Origin: Plectrocnemia conspersa | Taxonomy: Eukaryota; Arthropoda; Insecta; Trichoptera; Polycentropodidae | Direction: 5' to 3' | NCBI GenBank assembly: GCA_009617715.1 | Contig: VTFK01000631.1 | Span: 1 to 64,000, forward strand | Length of the DNA stretch: 64,000 nt | Shown here: in pieces, positions 12,011 to 24,260 of the stretch | Numbering within the stretch: the first letter of the stretch is position 1 | How the letters are laid out: every line of letters starts with the position of its first letter | Made by a program: the position numbers and the translations under genes | The notes under the pieces: generated by a model | What the model saw: only the letters and a program-made list of their open reading frames with translations | What the model was told of the DNA's origin: nothing | The model's database searches: none

Positions 12011-15000
12011 AAATATGAAAATATTAGTCACCATTACATTCACAATAATTGAACTGTTTATTATTTGATTGCACGGATAAAAATTTTATTTTTCAATAAT
12101 AATAAAACGTTTCTTAGACAAAATACCATTTAATTTATTCTATGACAAATAAAATCAAAGATTGTCATTGCTTTTTTTGAGAATATCTTTACGATACTTC
12201 AAATAACAAAATATCCAACTATAATTATCTTGAACACACAAATTTTACACCGGAAGTTGTCACTAGTTCAGTAAATTGCGTTGATTGTGACTTCTCTGTG
12301 ATGTCACGATTGCTAAAACAATTTTCGCCAAATTTCTATTTCGTCAAAAGGTGCCGCACCTCTGTCGCTCTTGTTCTTCTTCTTTCTCTTTGATTAGATT
12401 GAATGTCGGAAAATAGTTTTCGCAACTCAAAAGCATTACTACTTTCGACGCTTAATTTAATTTGCAGCGAAGCTTTTTTCTCAGTAACCGACAGTGGAGT
12501 CGATAACGGGGTGCTGAGGACCCCCTGCAAGCGACTTGGATCGCTGGGGGCTGACCCCTTGGCTCATCCCCTAAAACTCTCATAAGTCAAGTAAACATAT
12601 TAAAACAATAAAATTTGTCAGTTAGGTTGTTTGCGTTTGAATATAACTTATTTTTAAAGCTTGGTGAATTAATGAGACTTCACATTTTCTCACTTGTAAG
12701 TACTTTAAATTCTGACATAGAGACCCAGCTTAAGCCCCGTATCCACTTATTGTGTGTCCACGCAACTTATAGTGACACGATATGAGCTGATAAATTAATG
12801 CTCTTCATAAATAGTAAACAAATATAACCTTACTCAACGAGAGATTTACAACTTTATTTTAAGTTTAACTCTAATGTTTGGATTTCAAAAAAATAATTAA
12901 AATTATGATTTTTTATAATCACCGAACATGTTGCAATGTTGTTAATTAACCGTTAGTTGAAACAGGAAAATTTAGTCAATCATTAATGACTGATACAATA
13001 ATATTTAGAGAAAAAATATTTTAAAATCGCATATTACTCCTGATAAACTTTATGTTAAAAATGCTAATTTTATTTCACGCTCTTAAGCCTTAAATACTGC
13101 TGAAACATGAAAAATCATGAAATTATACAACGTTTCAACGAGCTCGTGGTCTAACTCGACGCAAACTATTTCGATCATTTCTATGAATTTTTGTTAAGTT
13201 GTACAATAGACTTTTCCTTTATTTGCCCGAAAGATTTTATATTGTTTATTTAGGAATATTCCGAGATTATTCCAATGAATTTTCCACATTTCTTATTATG
13301 TTATAAAAAGCATTAATAATATTTTTATTTGCGAATTGATTTTTCACTTCTTTGCTCGAATTGATCAAAAATACTGTTTTTACAAAATTTTTCATGAAGT
13401 TGTAATCCAAATTTGAGCTCACGTTCTATTCCATCTAAAATATAATAAAAATGAATGATAATTCTCAATCCACCGCCGTAACTGTTCCGTTGATCAAGTG
13501 GATACCTTCCAGTTCGGAATATAGAAGCACCCCCGAATCATATGCTTGAAGACATTTTTTGACAACGGATTGCGTTATTATTATTCAAACTAAAACAAAC
13601 CAGCTTTTGGTCAATTGCTCTATTTCATGCGTGAAAGATTTTTGGCAGGTATGTAAATGTATACATTCTCTTGTCTAAGTCACATATTATGGTTTCCATA
13701 TTTATTTGAAATTTAAAGTTGCTTTACGCCAATCACGTGATTTTCATTTTTCATCCATAATTCATTGCACCTATTTCGACATTTTTCTAAAAAGTCTTTG
13801 AACTAGCGATTTATGAATCTCAATACTGGTATTGAAAGCTCTAACCCACATTGATACGTAAAATGAAAATACATAGCGGAGAACATAACAAGTTAATACA
13901 GCTCTTAATTAAACTGCATTTACGATGTAGATAAAAACATGCCTGATTGTGGATACGCAACAAGTGGATATCTGCCTTTACTTAAGATTTGAAGTGTACT
14001 CTTCCTCTCTCGTTTCGCATAGGTTATAGCTATATAATATATTGTAGAATTCGATTTCAATTTCCCCCTCCATACGCATCGCTAGAAATGAAATCGATCG
14101 CCTTTTCCGTCATTATTTTTCACAATGGCAACACCCTTCAGTGGGAATTTGAATTTAAAAAATGCATGCATTGGTAGTTCGCAGTTGAAGCGCGTCAAAT
14201 TAATTGTCGCGTATATCGACAGAACCGGAAGTTGCGGGGATAAAAACTCGCCGGCGGCGGTGCGGATAGGGGCAGGGGTAGGAAACCGGATATCGCCCCG
14301 CGTATATTGATGTGTGTTCAATCATTATTGTATTTCGCGTCGGCAAGTTTTGTGCCTCGGCTCCCTTAGTGGACCGTATCGGATTACCGACGCCCAACTT
14401 GGATGTTTTTACTCTACAATAAAATATTACCTTTCGTCGGTAAAAGCAATCTATTGGCGCTTTGGGCGGTGATTGTTAAACTTATTCTATTTGATTTTTA
14501 ATACAGTAAATATTTTTCGATTAGTTTTGAATTAACTGGATTTTACTACTAAGTATTCTTAATAGTATATATTTATTTTCATGGTTAGTATGTATAATAG
14601 TTATGTTTATTGAATTAAATAAATGTAGTCTATAGTATATTTTCCCTTCTGCTCAATACATTTTTTAATGTAACCTATTGTAAACACATGACGATATACC
14701 ATCCGCTTGTAAATAAAATGGCGGCTGACATTTCCATGTCCTTTCGATGATCCAAATAATTAGAGTACGCCTTTATTGGAATTCATTCGGCTCGTTGACA
14801 TTCATGATCCGAAGTTATTAAAGTGCGGGAGCCGTTCTGGCGGCGGAATGGCATTATGTCGGCCTTTCCTCGGGAGCGAAATGCCAACGGCTGCCTACTT
14901 TTCCATTTGCTATACACTAGTAAATATAATAGAAAAGTTCATGGACTGCCCGTGAATTGTGTGGGGTGAAAATTCGTCAAATAATATATAGTAAAATTCT

Positions 15001-15082
15001 ATTATTATCAACATTTACCCATCTGTTGCTATTTTATTTAAATTTTTAAGGAAATTTAGAGCAATCTTAAATGAAAATAGAG
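12011..15082. other. Non-coding DNA; GC-raised blocks at 12.25-12.6 and 14.1-14.4 kb
   Basis: The 12336-12585 block has short open frames on both strands and a small CCCCC...GGGGG hairpin near 12520-12550, but no recognised protein. The 14.1-14.4 kb block (CGGCGGCGGTGCGG core) and a shorter one at 14.82-14.92 kb look unique and are candidate regulatory elements. The remainder is AT-rich. Confidence 0.35.
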
Positions 15083-15380
15083 TCAGTTGTTTTGTGCCAC
15101 ACAACTCATAGCAATGCGAGTAAAATTATTGCCATGTTTATCTGTCAGTTTGAAAGGTCCGTTTTTCTGTTTCAATGTTTTATAGACTCTGAATGTTCGC
15201 ATTCTTTCTAAGTGCTCTGTCCATCTTAGTCTTTGCGATTTATAAATGCTGGTATTTTTGTCATGCTTAGTCAGCTTGTGATTCATTCTGATGTTATTTT
15301 TTTATAGATCCAAATATGTTTTTATATTTTATAATCACTTTTAAGCATCTGCTTTTTATTCGGGATTAAAAGTAGCGAAA
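15083..15380 (-). pseudogene. Non-LTR retrotransposon C-terminal fragment
   Basis: The minus-strand frame ending at 15083 reads MNHKLTKHDKNTSIYKSQRLRWTEHLERM. The words SQRLRW-x-x-H-x-x-RM are the familiar C-terminal segment of many LINE ORF2 proteins. A short region upstream on the same strand (about 15345-15365) matches the start of the plus-strand copy at 35217-35240, with the intervening coding sequence deleted. Not functional. Confidence 0.75.
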
Positions 15381-15479
15381 GTTCTCCTTCTTACTTTTGC
15401 GTTTCACCGTAAATTACCTGTTGGTTCCACTTAGGTAGATTTTGCTGCCAAAAGGGTGTGACTTTGAAATACATACATA

Positions 15480-15640
15480 TATTGAGAAATGTATATGCTG
15501 CAATTAATCCGTAAAGTCTTCGCTGGCGTGTCAGGTTGTATTATTCTCGGTTGTGATTTTTTTGTGTAACAGCTGAGACTTGTCTAGATGTGTTCTCGCG
15601 ATGTTCTATAGACGGTTCGCTGGTGTTCCTTGTGTTGATG
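15480..15640 (-). repeat. Dispersed repeat copy 1 (GAATAATACAACCTGACACGCC)
   Basis: The reverse complement holds the series CTCAGCTG...CACAACCGAGAATAATAC then GACACGCCAGCGAAGACT. The same order recurs at 45157-45225 and 54640-54725. It is probably part of a retroelement body. Confidence 0.65.
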
Positions 15641-15934
15641 CAGTCTTCTGACTTGTCTTTGCTCTACTCTGCTGCTGTGAATTTTTGCGTTTCTTACCGC
15701 GCCTCTGCTTTTAGTAACCAAATGTCATATTGGACTTGCGATACAATTGCATCGTTCATGTGTTCACGTCATTAAATAGAATGGGTCCAAGTAGCTATTT
15801 AAGAAAAATAATATTAATAACAACAATACTCAAGGTAGAATTTTTTGCCTACCGCGCGTACTTTCCAAAGAAATAGTAGTTTTTTCGATGGTACTTATGG
15901 GCTATTAATGTTGAGACGGTTGTGCTTATATAGG

Positions 15935-16090
15935 TAGTCTTTGCAATATTTCCAATTATTAACACAAATTTTTGGTCACAAGATCTCTCTTCGATTGTTG
16001 TATAAAATATTGTTTGTGAGTTTACTCGAGACATGTTTTTGTTTGTTTAAAATAGTAATTAAAGTGATCTTTAAATTATAACAATTAATT
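15935..16090 (-). repeat. Direct repeat unit, copy 1 (pair with 16520-16690)
   Basis: On the minus strand this contains GAAGAGAGATCTTGTGACCA and TTAATAATTGGAAATATTGC. A diverged copy in the same orientation lies about 585 bp away. A young MITE sits between the two copies, so the duplication predates that insertion or spans it. Confidence 0.65.
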
Positions 16091-16269
16091 AAATTTAAAA
16101 TATATATAATCAAACTTTGTGTCTACAATATTAATAGAGATTAATTATATTTTATTACAATATAATAGATTTTCTGATGAAAGCTCAAATTCAGCCTAAA
16201 TAATTTACCACTATTTTTCAATATGAATAATATAGCATTCTTTCATTTAGTATGATGGGCAGCGTAGTA

Positions 16270-16470
16270 CAGTAGACTCTCCAATAACACGGTAAATTGG
16301 AGACGTGCTATTTGGATGCCCGTTAATTCATGTGTGAGCGGGCTAAAGAGAGTATATTTCACCGCGAGCGCTTGATTCATTGCTTGATTGATTGCAAAAA
16401 ATGTATAAGTATTTTCTAGTTCCCCAACTACACGTCCCTAATTTGCCGTGTTATTGGGGGGGGTCTACTG
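16270..16470. mobile_element. MITE, TA-flanked, 201 bp (family with 47558-47712)
   Basis: Inverted ends of about 40 bp start CAGTAGACTCTCCAATAACA and are flanked by TA on both sides, as in Tc1/mariner-type insertions. A shorter relative with the same ends lies at 47558-47712. There is no coding capacity, so it was moved by a transposase from elsewhere. Confidence 0.85.
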
Positions 16471-16519
16471 TATTTATTGTCTAGAGCGCGCCATTTCCAA
16501 ATACATATTAATGTGTTAT

Positions 16520-16690
16520 TAGGTGTTCCATGCAATATTTCTAATTATTAACGCAACTATTTGGTCATGAGATCTCTCTTCCTTTGTAGCGTAAAATCGC
16601 GATGTGTTGTTTTTATTTTTGTTGTTTGAAATTATCGCTAGAATGGTCTTTAATTTATAACAAATTGTGCTGGTGGTTAAAACACCTACA
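16520..16690 (-). repeat. Direct repeat unit, copy 2
   Basis: Partner of 15935-16090, sharing GAAGAGAGATCTCATGACCA and TTAATAATTAGAAATATTGC on the minus strand. Confidence 0.65.
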
Positions 16691-16714
16691 GGTGCATTTA
16701 TTTTACATTTCTAA

Positions 16715-16850
16715 TCAGAATGCTTTATTTTGCTATTTATATTTATATCATCAGCGTATACTACTTTTAATTTATATGTCACGGTTTCTAATACAAGGTT
16801 AAATATTACTGTTAATAGTGAATCACTGATCGAATTGTATAAGCATTCGT
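16715..16850 (-). pseudogene. Non-LTR retrotransposon RT fragment (VYADD)
   Basis: The minus strand reads SLLTVIFNLVLETVTYKLK then VVYADDININ. The FNLVLE and YADD motifs (YADD box near 16747-16761) are RT palm motifs, here closer together than normal, so residues between them have been lost. It is on the same strand and upstream of the LINE C-terminal piece at 15083-15380, and the two may be parts of one broken copy. Confidence 0.75.
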
Positions 16851-16944
16851 CGACCATTTGTCTCTTCTAGAGTAATTTTCATTGATTGAGTCACTGAATA
16901 AATTATTTATATTGATATAATATTTTAATGACTTATCTATTGTC

Positions 16945-16975
16945 TATCTATTGACAATAATGTTGTCAATAGATA
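16945..16975. repeat. 13-bp perfect hairpin with flanking direct copy
   Basis: TATCTATTGACAA and its exact complement are separated by five bases. TTGTCTATCTATTG is repeated nearby at about 16990-17003. No known element. Confidence 0.7.
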
Positions 16976-17015
16976 AATATACAAATATATTGTCTATCTA
17001 TTGGTCAATAATGGA

Positions 17016-18350
17016 ACTACTATATTTGGTCGAAAAACGCATTGTTTTCTGTGCACTGCTAATAATACTTTTTAAGCTGTATATAATTTTGTCACCCTTT
17101 TAATATTGATACTATGCTCCTAGTCTTCCATTTTTAATGCATTATCCCTTCATTCAATACATTCGATAGTTATTGTCCTGTTTTGATTTATTAATTTTTT
17201 TTATGTCTTACTATTTCATGTGATTTGTAATTACTTTGTAAGTTATTGTATTTGTTTTTGTGGTATAATATACTTTTTCATGATCTTAACAGTTCGCCGA
17301 AGTGTTTTTCAAATTTAAGATTAGTTTTAGTTTTCATTGCTTAACTTTCAACACAATTAAATATTTTTTTATGAAAGACATAAAAACTAATATAATAATA
17401 GAATGACTAAAAATTAAAGCACCTTAATTTATTTTTAATTTACAAAAACTAATATGTTAGTTGCTCTGACATTTGTGTGAGAGAAAAATACATTGTATTA
17501 TTAAACGTGAATATAAAAAAAAACTATTTCAGTATTGTTTGAGGATTGCTTAAATAAAAAATATCGACTTTATAATCGGATGGGAGTATAAATATAATCA
17601 CATCTTGAAACAGTGTTGGCAACGTGAGAAAAAAAAGAAAAGAAAAACGTCTCAATACATGCGATAGACGCTAGCGGCGGAAAACTCCCTCGGACGTTTA
17701 TCGATCAATCCGAAAGCAACTTTTGTAGTCCATTATTGAAAACAAACACGAGAGACACGCAAAAAGTAGGGCGCACAAAAAAAAAGAAGAACAAGAAGAA
17801 GTAAAGTGAAAAGTTCCCGATTGGGGGTCGCATTTTTTCGCGTTATCGAACGACAGCGGTCGACGCTTATTGATGATGGTCCGTAGATTTTTTACATCAC
17901 GAAGAAGAATAATCCTTTAGTAAAATAATGTCTAGCGTATCTTCCAATCTTCTAAATGCAAACACATACCTCTTTCATAGACCGTTGTTTCGCTTCACTT
18001 TACTGATTAGCGTACGTGTCTACAAGGCGCTCACTCGTACACGTATTCATAAGTTACTGTCTTTTACTTTTGTTGAAACAACGTAGTAACGCTGTTTTTA
18101 AATTAAATTAAATCTAACTTTCATAGTAATATTAAATTACATTAAAATGGTTTTTTTATGTAGTTTTTCAATTCAATTAATTTTGACAATTTTATTAAAA
18201 AATATATCAGCGTATAATACATTTTTTTCTCTAATTGTTGCGTCAATGAAGTTTTCTTAATTTTTTTCAATGGGTTCTAATGATTTAATGGAGTCGCGAG
18301 GATCCTAATCTAAGAATAATTTCTTTCTCTATTTTACATATTTTTGCTTT
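17016..18350. other. Non-coding DNA; GC-raised block at 17.63-17.88 kb
   Basis: AT-rich, apart from a unique block near 17630-17880 with several CGAC/GCG words and purine-rich tracts. No gene recognised. Confidence 0.35.
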
Positions 18351-19085
18351 TGAAGAATAACTAAAGAAGTCATTCTATTTTTTCCTGGTAAAAGATTCTG
18401 GATTTTGTAAATATATATTTAATGACATCAGTGTCTTGTTTCTTCGATTAAAAAAATTCTCTTTAATTGCCTGTTGAAATTTCGAGCTTAGCTCAGAATT
18501 AATATTTTCCAATTATTTTAACAAAATTTTTAAAGCTCTTTGGCACTCAATAACAGTTGTTGCTACTTTACAAAAGCAATATAAAAATCGTTTTTGGATT
18601 ATCGAAAAAAAAAATAATAGCCCTATAATCGTTTTGCATTTTGCCAATTTCCATGCGTAATTTCTCCTTATCAGAGCTGGTTCTTAGATCACCAAAGCAA
18701 AGATAAAGCCGCCGGCCGGTTAGAGTAATAGAAAATCGCAAAAAATATTGTTAATCATTCAAATACTTGCGCTTTTCTGAGAAAGTATGCATATTTTCAA
18801 ACATCTGTCACGAACCCCTTCAGAAAGATTTATTATCTTAGTGTCTTCTTTTATTACTTAAGCAAAAATAAGGCGAGTTCGAGTGTTTTGGCATTCCCAG
18901 ACCCTTATTAAAACATTCTAATATGTATGTATGTTAGGCATGAATCCGCCTTTACTTATGCAGGTGTATAAATATGCTAGTGGTTGTCAACCTTTTAAAA
19001 ATATTCGTACAAATTTAATGTTATATAATAAAAAATGCTTTATAGATTTTCTCGAGAATTATTTCTTGAAAAATAATTCTCGCAA
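18351..19085 (+). repeat. Diverged copy of the internal region of the 22848-24252 element
   Basis: This stretch, read forward, matches the reverse complement of 23476-24160 over some 700 bp. Shared words include GATTCTGGATTTTG, GCCGGCCGGT, AAAATATTCGTACAAATTTA and GCATATTTTCAAACATCTG. The terminal CAGGGC end is not visible here, so it is a truncated copy in opposite orientation. Confidence 0.75.
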
Positions 19086-20835
19086 AGGAACACTGTGACT
19101 TACATAATCACATAGTCCGACTCACTTTAGATAGAAAATGTCTAGTATCAGAGAATATAAATATTATCCATTTTTATTTCCCACAAAATTTCTACGAGGT
19201 ATTCTGGTATATGATTCTCTCGAGTCACGTCGACAGGTATACTTGATTAAGCACTTTTTCTAGTTGTTGGTCGAGAATCTTCACAATCCGTAAATTCTGG
19301 AAGATCTTACTGATACTATTATAGATAAAATTAATGTAAAAAATAATATACTACGAATTTGTCAATTAGAAACAATAATGAAACAGAAAAATTTCCAGTG
19401 CTCTTTTATGGTACACGTCTCATACATTATGCTGCGTGATTAAGACGGAGAATATAATGGCTCACACGTCGAGTCAAGTAATTGATCGGACGAAAAAGAC
19501 AACGGGATACCACCAAGAAGAAAAAATAAGAAGGACGGCGGGAAATTGTATGAAGCAAATGACCGAGGGTGGCGCCGCCGAGGGGTGGGTGGACTGTCGT
19601 CCGCACAATGGCTGATATCCGCTTTCAACCACTCTCCGTCGTTTGTTTTTCATGCAAGACTAGGACGGAAATAATTGAAAACGGCGTGTGACTCCGGGGA
19701 CGAAGAGGCCCTGGCGATGATGGGTGATTTATGGAAGCCTGGTTGAGTATTATAACAATGCAGTTTGCCCAAATCCCAGTAGACGCAATTTGTGCGTCCG
19801 TTGAAGGAACATATATGATGTTAGGCTAAATTTATTTTAAAATCATAAAAGAAATCAACACTTCATGACTATTACTGTTTTGAATCGGGATGATCAGGAT
19901 CAGAGAGAAGTGGATGAATATATGGAACTTGATCTTAAACTGTAAAAAGAAATCTCCCAGACAGAAAATCGTTCATGATAAATAATGAGTATCACATATC
20001 AGAATATCTAGTGAATACTGATATATATTAATAAAGGCTAACTTATCACAGCATTATGTTTATAATAACATTACAGTTCAAAACTCTAAAAGTATTATAG
20101 TTAAAAAAAAGTACTTAAAGAAGACGCGTGGTGGGATATTATAAAATATTTTTTACTGCAAAAGATTACAATGGAATTAATGGCCAATCGTGAAATCGAC
20201 TGTAGCCAATTGTTCTTTTTCTCTTGTTTCGTAACTTTATTTCACGAACTAATGTCAGACTGTAGAGAGATGTAGTTTTCTAAATAGGATCGTCCATTGC
20301 CATTAATGTATCAATACGTACTCAGCTCAAAGGTGCAGCTCCATGGTCCCACTATAAAGTCGGTTATCAGCTGTCTAATTTGAGCAGAGTTAAGACCGAG
20401 CTTGCTGATTGAGGTCGGTTGACGAATAGATTAATCTTATGTCGGCCGGCTAGTGATACATTTTGATATATGCAAGTCTTGTTCCAAAAGTAAATTTGTA
20501 TCTCACAGTCCGAGATATGAAGAAGATGGTCTTCACAATCCTGTATATTGTGATTTTGTACTATAAATCCAAACCGCTTTTCATTAAAATTTCATCAATA
20601 ATATTATGCAATATTGTATAAAATGGTTTATATTTCAAATTTTGGTATTTTACTTTTTCGATTTTTTTATATTTTATTATAAAAAAATATTTATTTTATA
20701 TTTTATTATAACAAAATATTTAATTTCGTTAATTTTTTAGCGTTAGAATTTCAGTTTTGTTTTTTTTATGTTTATACCCAGGAAGACATAATTTAATTAT
20801 TTTCACTTTTTCGCTAAACTAATTCCTCCTAGTCT
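19086..20835. other. Non-coding DNA; GC-raised block at 19.44-19.80 kb
   Basis: Positions 19440-19800 are GC-raised and purine-rich (GGTGGCGCCGCCGAGG core), with no recognisable protein. Candidate regulatory DNA. The rest is AT-rich and unremarkable. Confidence 0.35.
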
Positions 20836-20945
20836 TGCTTGTTGGTACTGTTTGTGCCTGATTAATTTACCTAGTTATAATTTATATACCCTGTTGTAAC
20901 GCATTGGGCTTACATATATTATGTACGGAAGATTAATAAAGGATA
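20836..20945 (+). repeat. SINE 3' fragment
   Basis: Carries GTTGTAACGCATTGGGCTTAC and a degraded GGAAGATTAATAAA end, as in the full SINE at 7996-8286. The head is missing. Confidence 0.7.
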
Positions 20946-22847
20946 TGGTTTTGTTTTGTTTTAATATAAATTTAATTATTTTGACTAAATGTTAATATTT
21001 TATGTATGTATTATATATAAAAAAAATATTTTGGTTTTGTCACTATGGCCAGTTAAAATAGATTAGCCTAGCTTTTCTGACCATTTTTAAAAAATCTACT
21101 AAGATTTTTCTATATTAATAATATAACTTACCGTTTCATTTAAAATTACTAACTTAAACAATTTCATTACAGCTTATAAACTGTATGTTTTTTTTAACAA
21201 TTTCACTATAACATCTGAAACCATATTTATTATTTTCGAGAATGGGAATTGTTAACATTCTATAAGTTACAACTTTTGTTATCTATATTATAAACTAACA
21301 ACAAAGTCGCATTCCTTATAAGAGCACCGAAATTATTATTGAAGAAGCCTCAATAAATAAGCACAAACAAAATTTCGCTACACAGTATAATCTTTGTGCG
21401 AAAGTATTTATAAACGCCTATACATTTCCTATAAAGGCATTATGCCTCAATTTCTGAGAAAACACACGCCTGTAATTTTATTGTTAGCATATTACAATAG
21501 CAATAAACGATAAACACATCCGCACACAAACAAACACACAATCGCGCAAATTGTGTTACGGCAACGTGACGGAAAAGCGCGAGCGTTTCCACTCGGAAAA
21601 GTCATAAAGGCCGATTAGACCATTGTTTTAATTGATAATAGATTTCTAGGCTTTCACGCCTTGGCCGCAGAAGACATTAAAGGCGTGTTCTTAGACAGAT
21701 AATCGGCAAAATTAAAAGCGCATTAACCGAAGCATGGCGGAAATCGATCCGAAATCAGAGCTCAACATTAAGACCATATTATAAACCAACGCGGAATCAT
21801 AAATATTATATTTAGTAACTTTAAATTTGTTTAACCCTACGTTTAACAATATACAAATAAATCCTTTCAGAAAGGTTGAATCAAATCGAGCGAAAAGCTC
21901 AGAACGTCACACCTCATTTATAATGCAGATTTTGTATGAATTGTTCTTGGGAGGTTTATATTTAGATGCAGCTGCAAGGCCTTGTTTTAAACTGTGGAAA
22001 GAAATATTATTTTTTCATTAATGGTTCAAGTGAAGATCAAAGTAGCTGCACAAAAAATAACTATATTTTTTTAATGAAAAACATACAGTGATTTTTTTAA
22101 CTTTTTTTTACTTCCATATCTTTACACATGAACACAAAATCCACCTGGTTTAGGGAGACAGAAATGTTTTATATTCAACTACTAACTTATTTGACGAATA
22201 ATTAAGTTTAACTATGATATATTCTATATATTAAAATCACTTGAAGCTGTGTTTCAGTTTCCAAAAAAAAATAGTCTGTTCAAATTATATTTTTTTATGA
22301 AATATATATCAAGATGATTTGCCTAATTTATTCACCTTATTTGATTATTAAACGTAAATATTTCGGAACATATGTTAAACCTTATATATTCACACCTTAA
22401 ATAAAACGATTAATAATTTATTATTATTATTAATACGATTAAGGGGATTTAAATTAAATTAACGTATCAAATTCGATACTTTTGCACATACTGGTATGTA
22501 TTATAATTAAAGCCAATAGAGGTGAAATAAACTCAAAGCTTAAGTATCAATTGTGCAACAAACGTACATAAAGATAAGGCATGTGCTTATCGGTTGTGCA
22601 AAAGAACCGGCTAATGATTCAGTAAATAGTATCATTGTATGCTGCTACCATGTACAAACTTTATGTGTAAACAAACACATAAAGAACATGGCTCTCGATA
22701 AGAATAGAAGTTATGGCACGAAGCGGTCGGTTTTATTCTATTTATATAATTTTCTGTATATTTTTGTGCTGCGAATGCCAATATGAGATAAAATAATAAC
22801 ATATATTTACTACTTTTAATAATTTAAAAATTATACATAGATATACT
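20946..22847. other. Non-coding DNA; GC-raised block at 21.5-21.77 kb
   Basis: AT-rich, with a unique GC-raised block at 21530-21770 and one dispersed repeat copy at 21862-21983. No gene recognised. Confidence 0.35.
21862..21983 (+). repeat. Dispersed repeat, copy 1 (pair with 48139-48260)
   Basis: Contains GAGCGAAAAGCTCAGAACGT, TTTTGTATGAATTGTTCTTG and TTTAGATGCAGCTGCAA. The same words occur in the same order on the opposite strand at 48139-48260. No family recognised. Confidence 0.75.
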
Positions 22848-24252
22848 CAGGGCTTTTTTCTCATGTAACGCGGTGGAACGGCGTTCCGGCTCCTTTTTTT
22901 ACAGTACTTTTGATGTTTAAAAATCGATTGATAATGTGCGTAACATTTTATTTCTTTATTTTTACGTAAATATAATATAACATTATCATTTTTATTTTTA
23001 AGTGTAAAAGTTTAACCTCAAGTTTGAAAATTAAAGAAAATTTCGGTTACTTGTCAATCGCCGGTCCCACTTTCCAATTTTTTTTACAATATTACGATTT
23101 TCAATGAGTGATAATCAAATGGAGAACATCTAAACCAAATTTTGACCAATAGGAGGGCGCAAAAAACAATTATCACTTCTCAGAAGTCAAAAATTCACGG
23201 CAAAAGCAATAAAATCAGTGGGAACGCTCGTTGCCGAGCGTTCACACTGCGACGGTGCCGACACGATTTTATTGCTTTTTCCGTGAATTTTTGACTTCTG
23301 AGAAGTGATAATTGTTTTTTGCGCCCTCCTATTGATCAAAATTTGGTTTGAATACACTTTGACCAATACTCCCATATCAGTACGTAGGAATATCTGAAAT
23401 ATTTTGTTGCGACCTGCCCCCCCGTCCCCCCAAATACTGAACCAATATCTCACACTTATCACTAATATTTTTTATTGAGAATTATTTTTCGAGAAAAATG
23501 TCAAATCGAGAATTTTTATTTCTCGATAAATTTTATAAAGCATTTTTATTTTTAAAATTAAATTTGTACGAATATTTTTAAAATATTCACAACCACTGCT
23601 TTTTTATAACGCTGCATATATAAAGATGGTTTTATGACTAATATACATACTTCTTGGAAGATTTTAATAGTGGTCGGATTATGACAAAAATTGTTTACAA
23701 TTTTTAACACTTATTTTTTGTTAAATAATAAAGAAAGACACCGAAAGTGTTCGTGGCAGATGTTTGAAAAAATGCATACTTTCTCTAAATGTTTAATACA
23801 TTTTTAAAAAACTACAATTTTTTTGCAATTTTCTATTTTTTACCGGCCGGCGGTTTTATTTTTGCTTTCGTGATCTAAGAATCCGCTCCGATAAGAATAA
23901 ATTACGCATGTGAATCGGCAGAATGCAAAACGATTTAGGGCTATTTGCTTTTACGATAATTCAAAAGGTTTTTTTTATTTTAAGTGGCAACCAGCTGTTA
24001 TTGACAATTGTCTTAGGTCTAAAATTTTCTGTTAAAATAATTGGAAAATATATATTAGGCAATTGAAGAGAAATTATATAATCGAAAAACCAGACATTGA
24101 TGTCATTAATTAATTTTTTTCAAAATCCAGAATCTTTCACCATTCAAAAAATTATGACTTACACAGTTATTCTTCAGCTTAGCTGCTTTAAATTTAATTT
24201 AAATTATATTTGAATAAAATTGTCTTTAGTTAAATGCTTGTCAAAAGCCCTG
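22848..24252. mobile_element. Non-autonomous hAT-like element, 1.4 kb
   Basis: Begins CAGGGCTTTT and ends with its complement AAAAGCCCTG. Eight-base flanks GATATACT (22840-22847) and AATATACT (24253-24260) differ at one position, fitting an aged hAT-type 8-bp target duplication. The interior has no transposase, but it does have a GGAACGGCGTTCC palindrome near the left end and a long hairpin at 23132-23349. About 700 bp of the interior is repeated in inverted orientation at 18351-19085. Confidence 0.75.
23132..23349. repeat. Near-perfect 85-bp-arm inverted repeat (foldback element)
   Basis: Arms 23132-23216 and 23265-23349 are complementary at about 83 of 85 positions. They are separated by a 48-bp, GC-richer spacer that itself contains a hairpin (GAACGCTCG-TTGC-CGAGCGTTC). 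The near identity of the arms means it is younger than the diverged element around it, so it is probably a nested foldback MITE. If transcribed it would make a long double-stranded RNA. Confidence 0.9.
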
Positions 24253-24260
24253 AATATACT

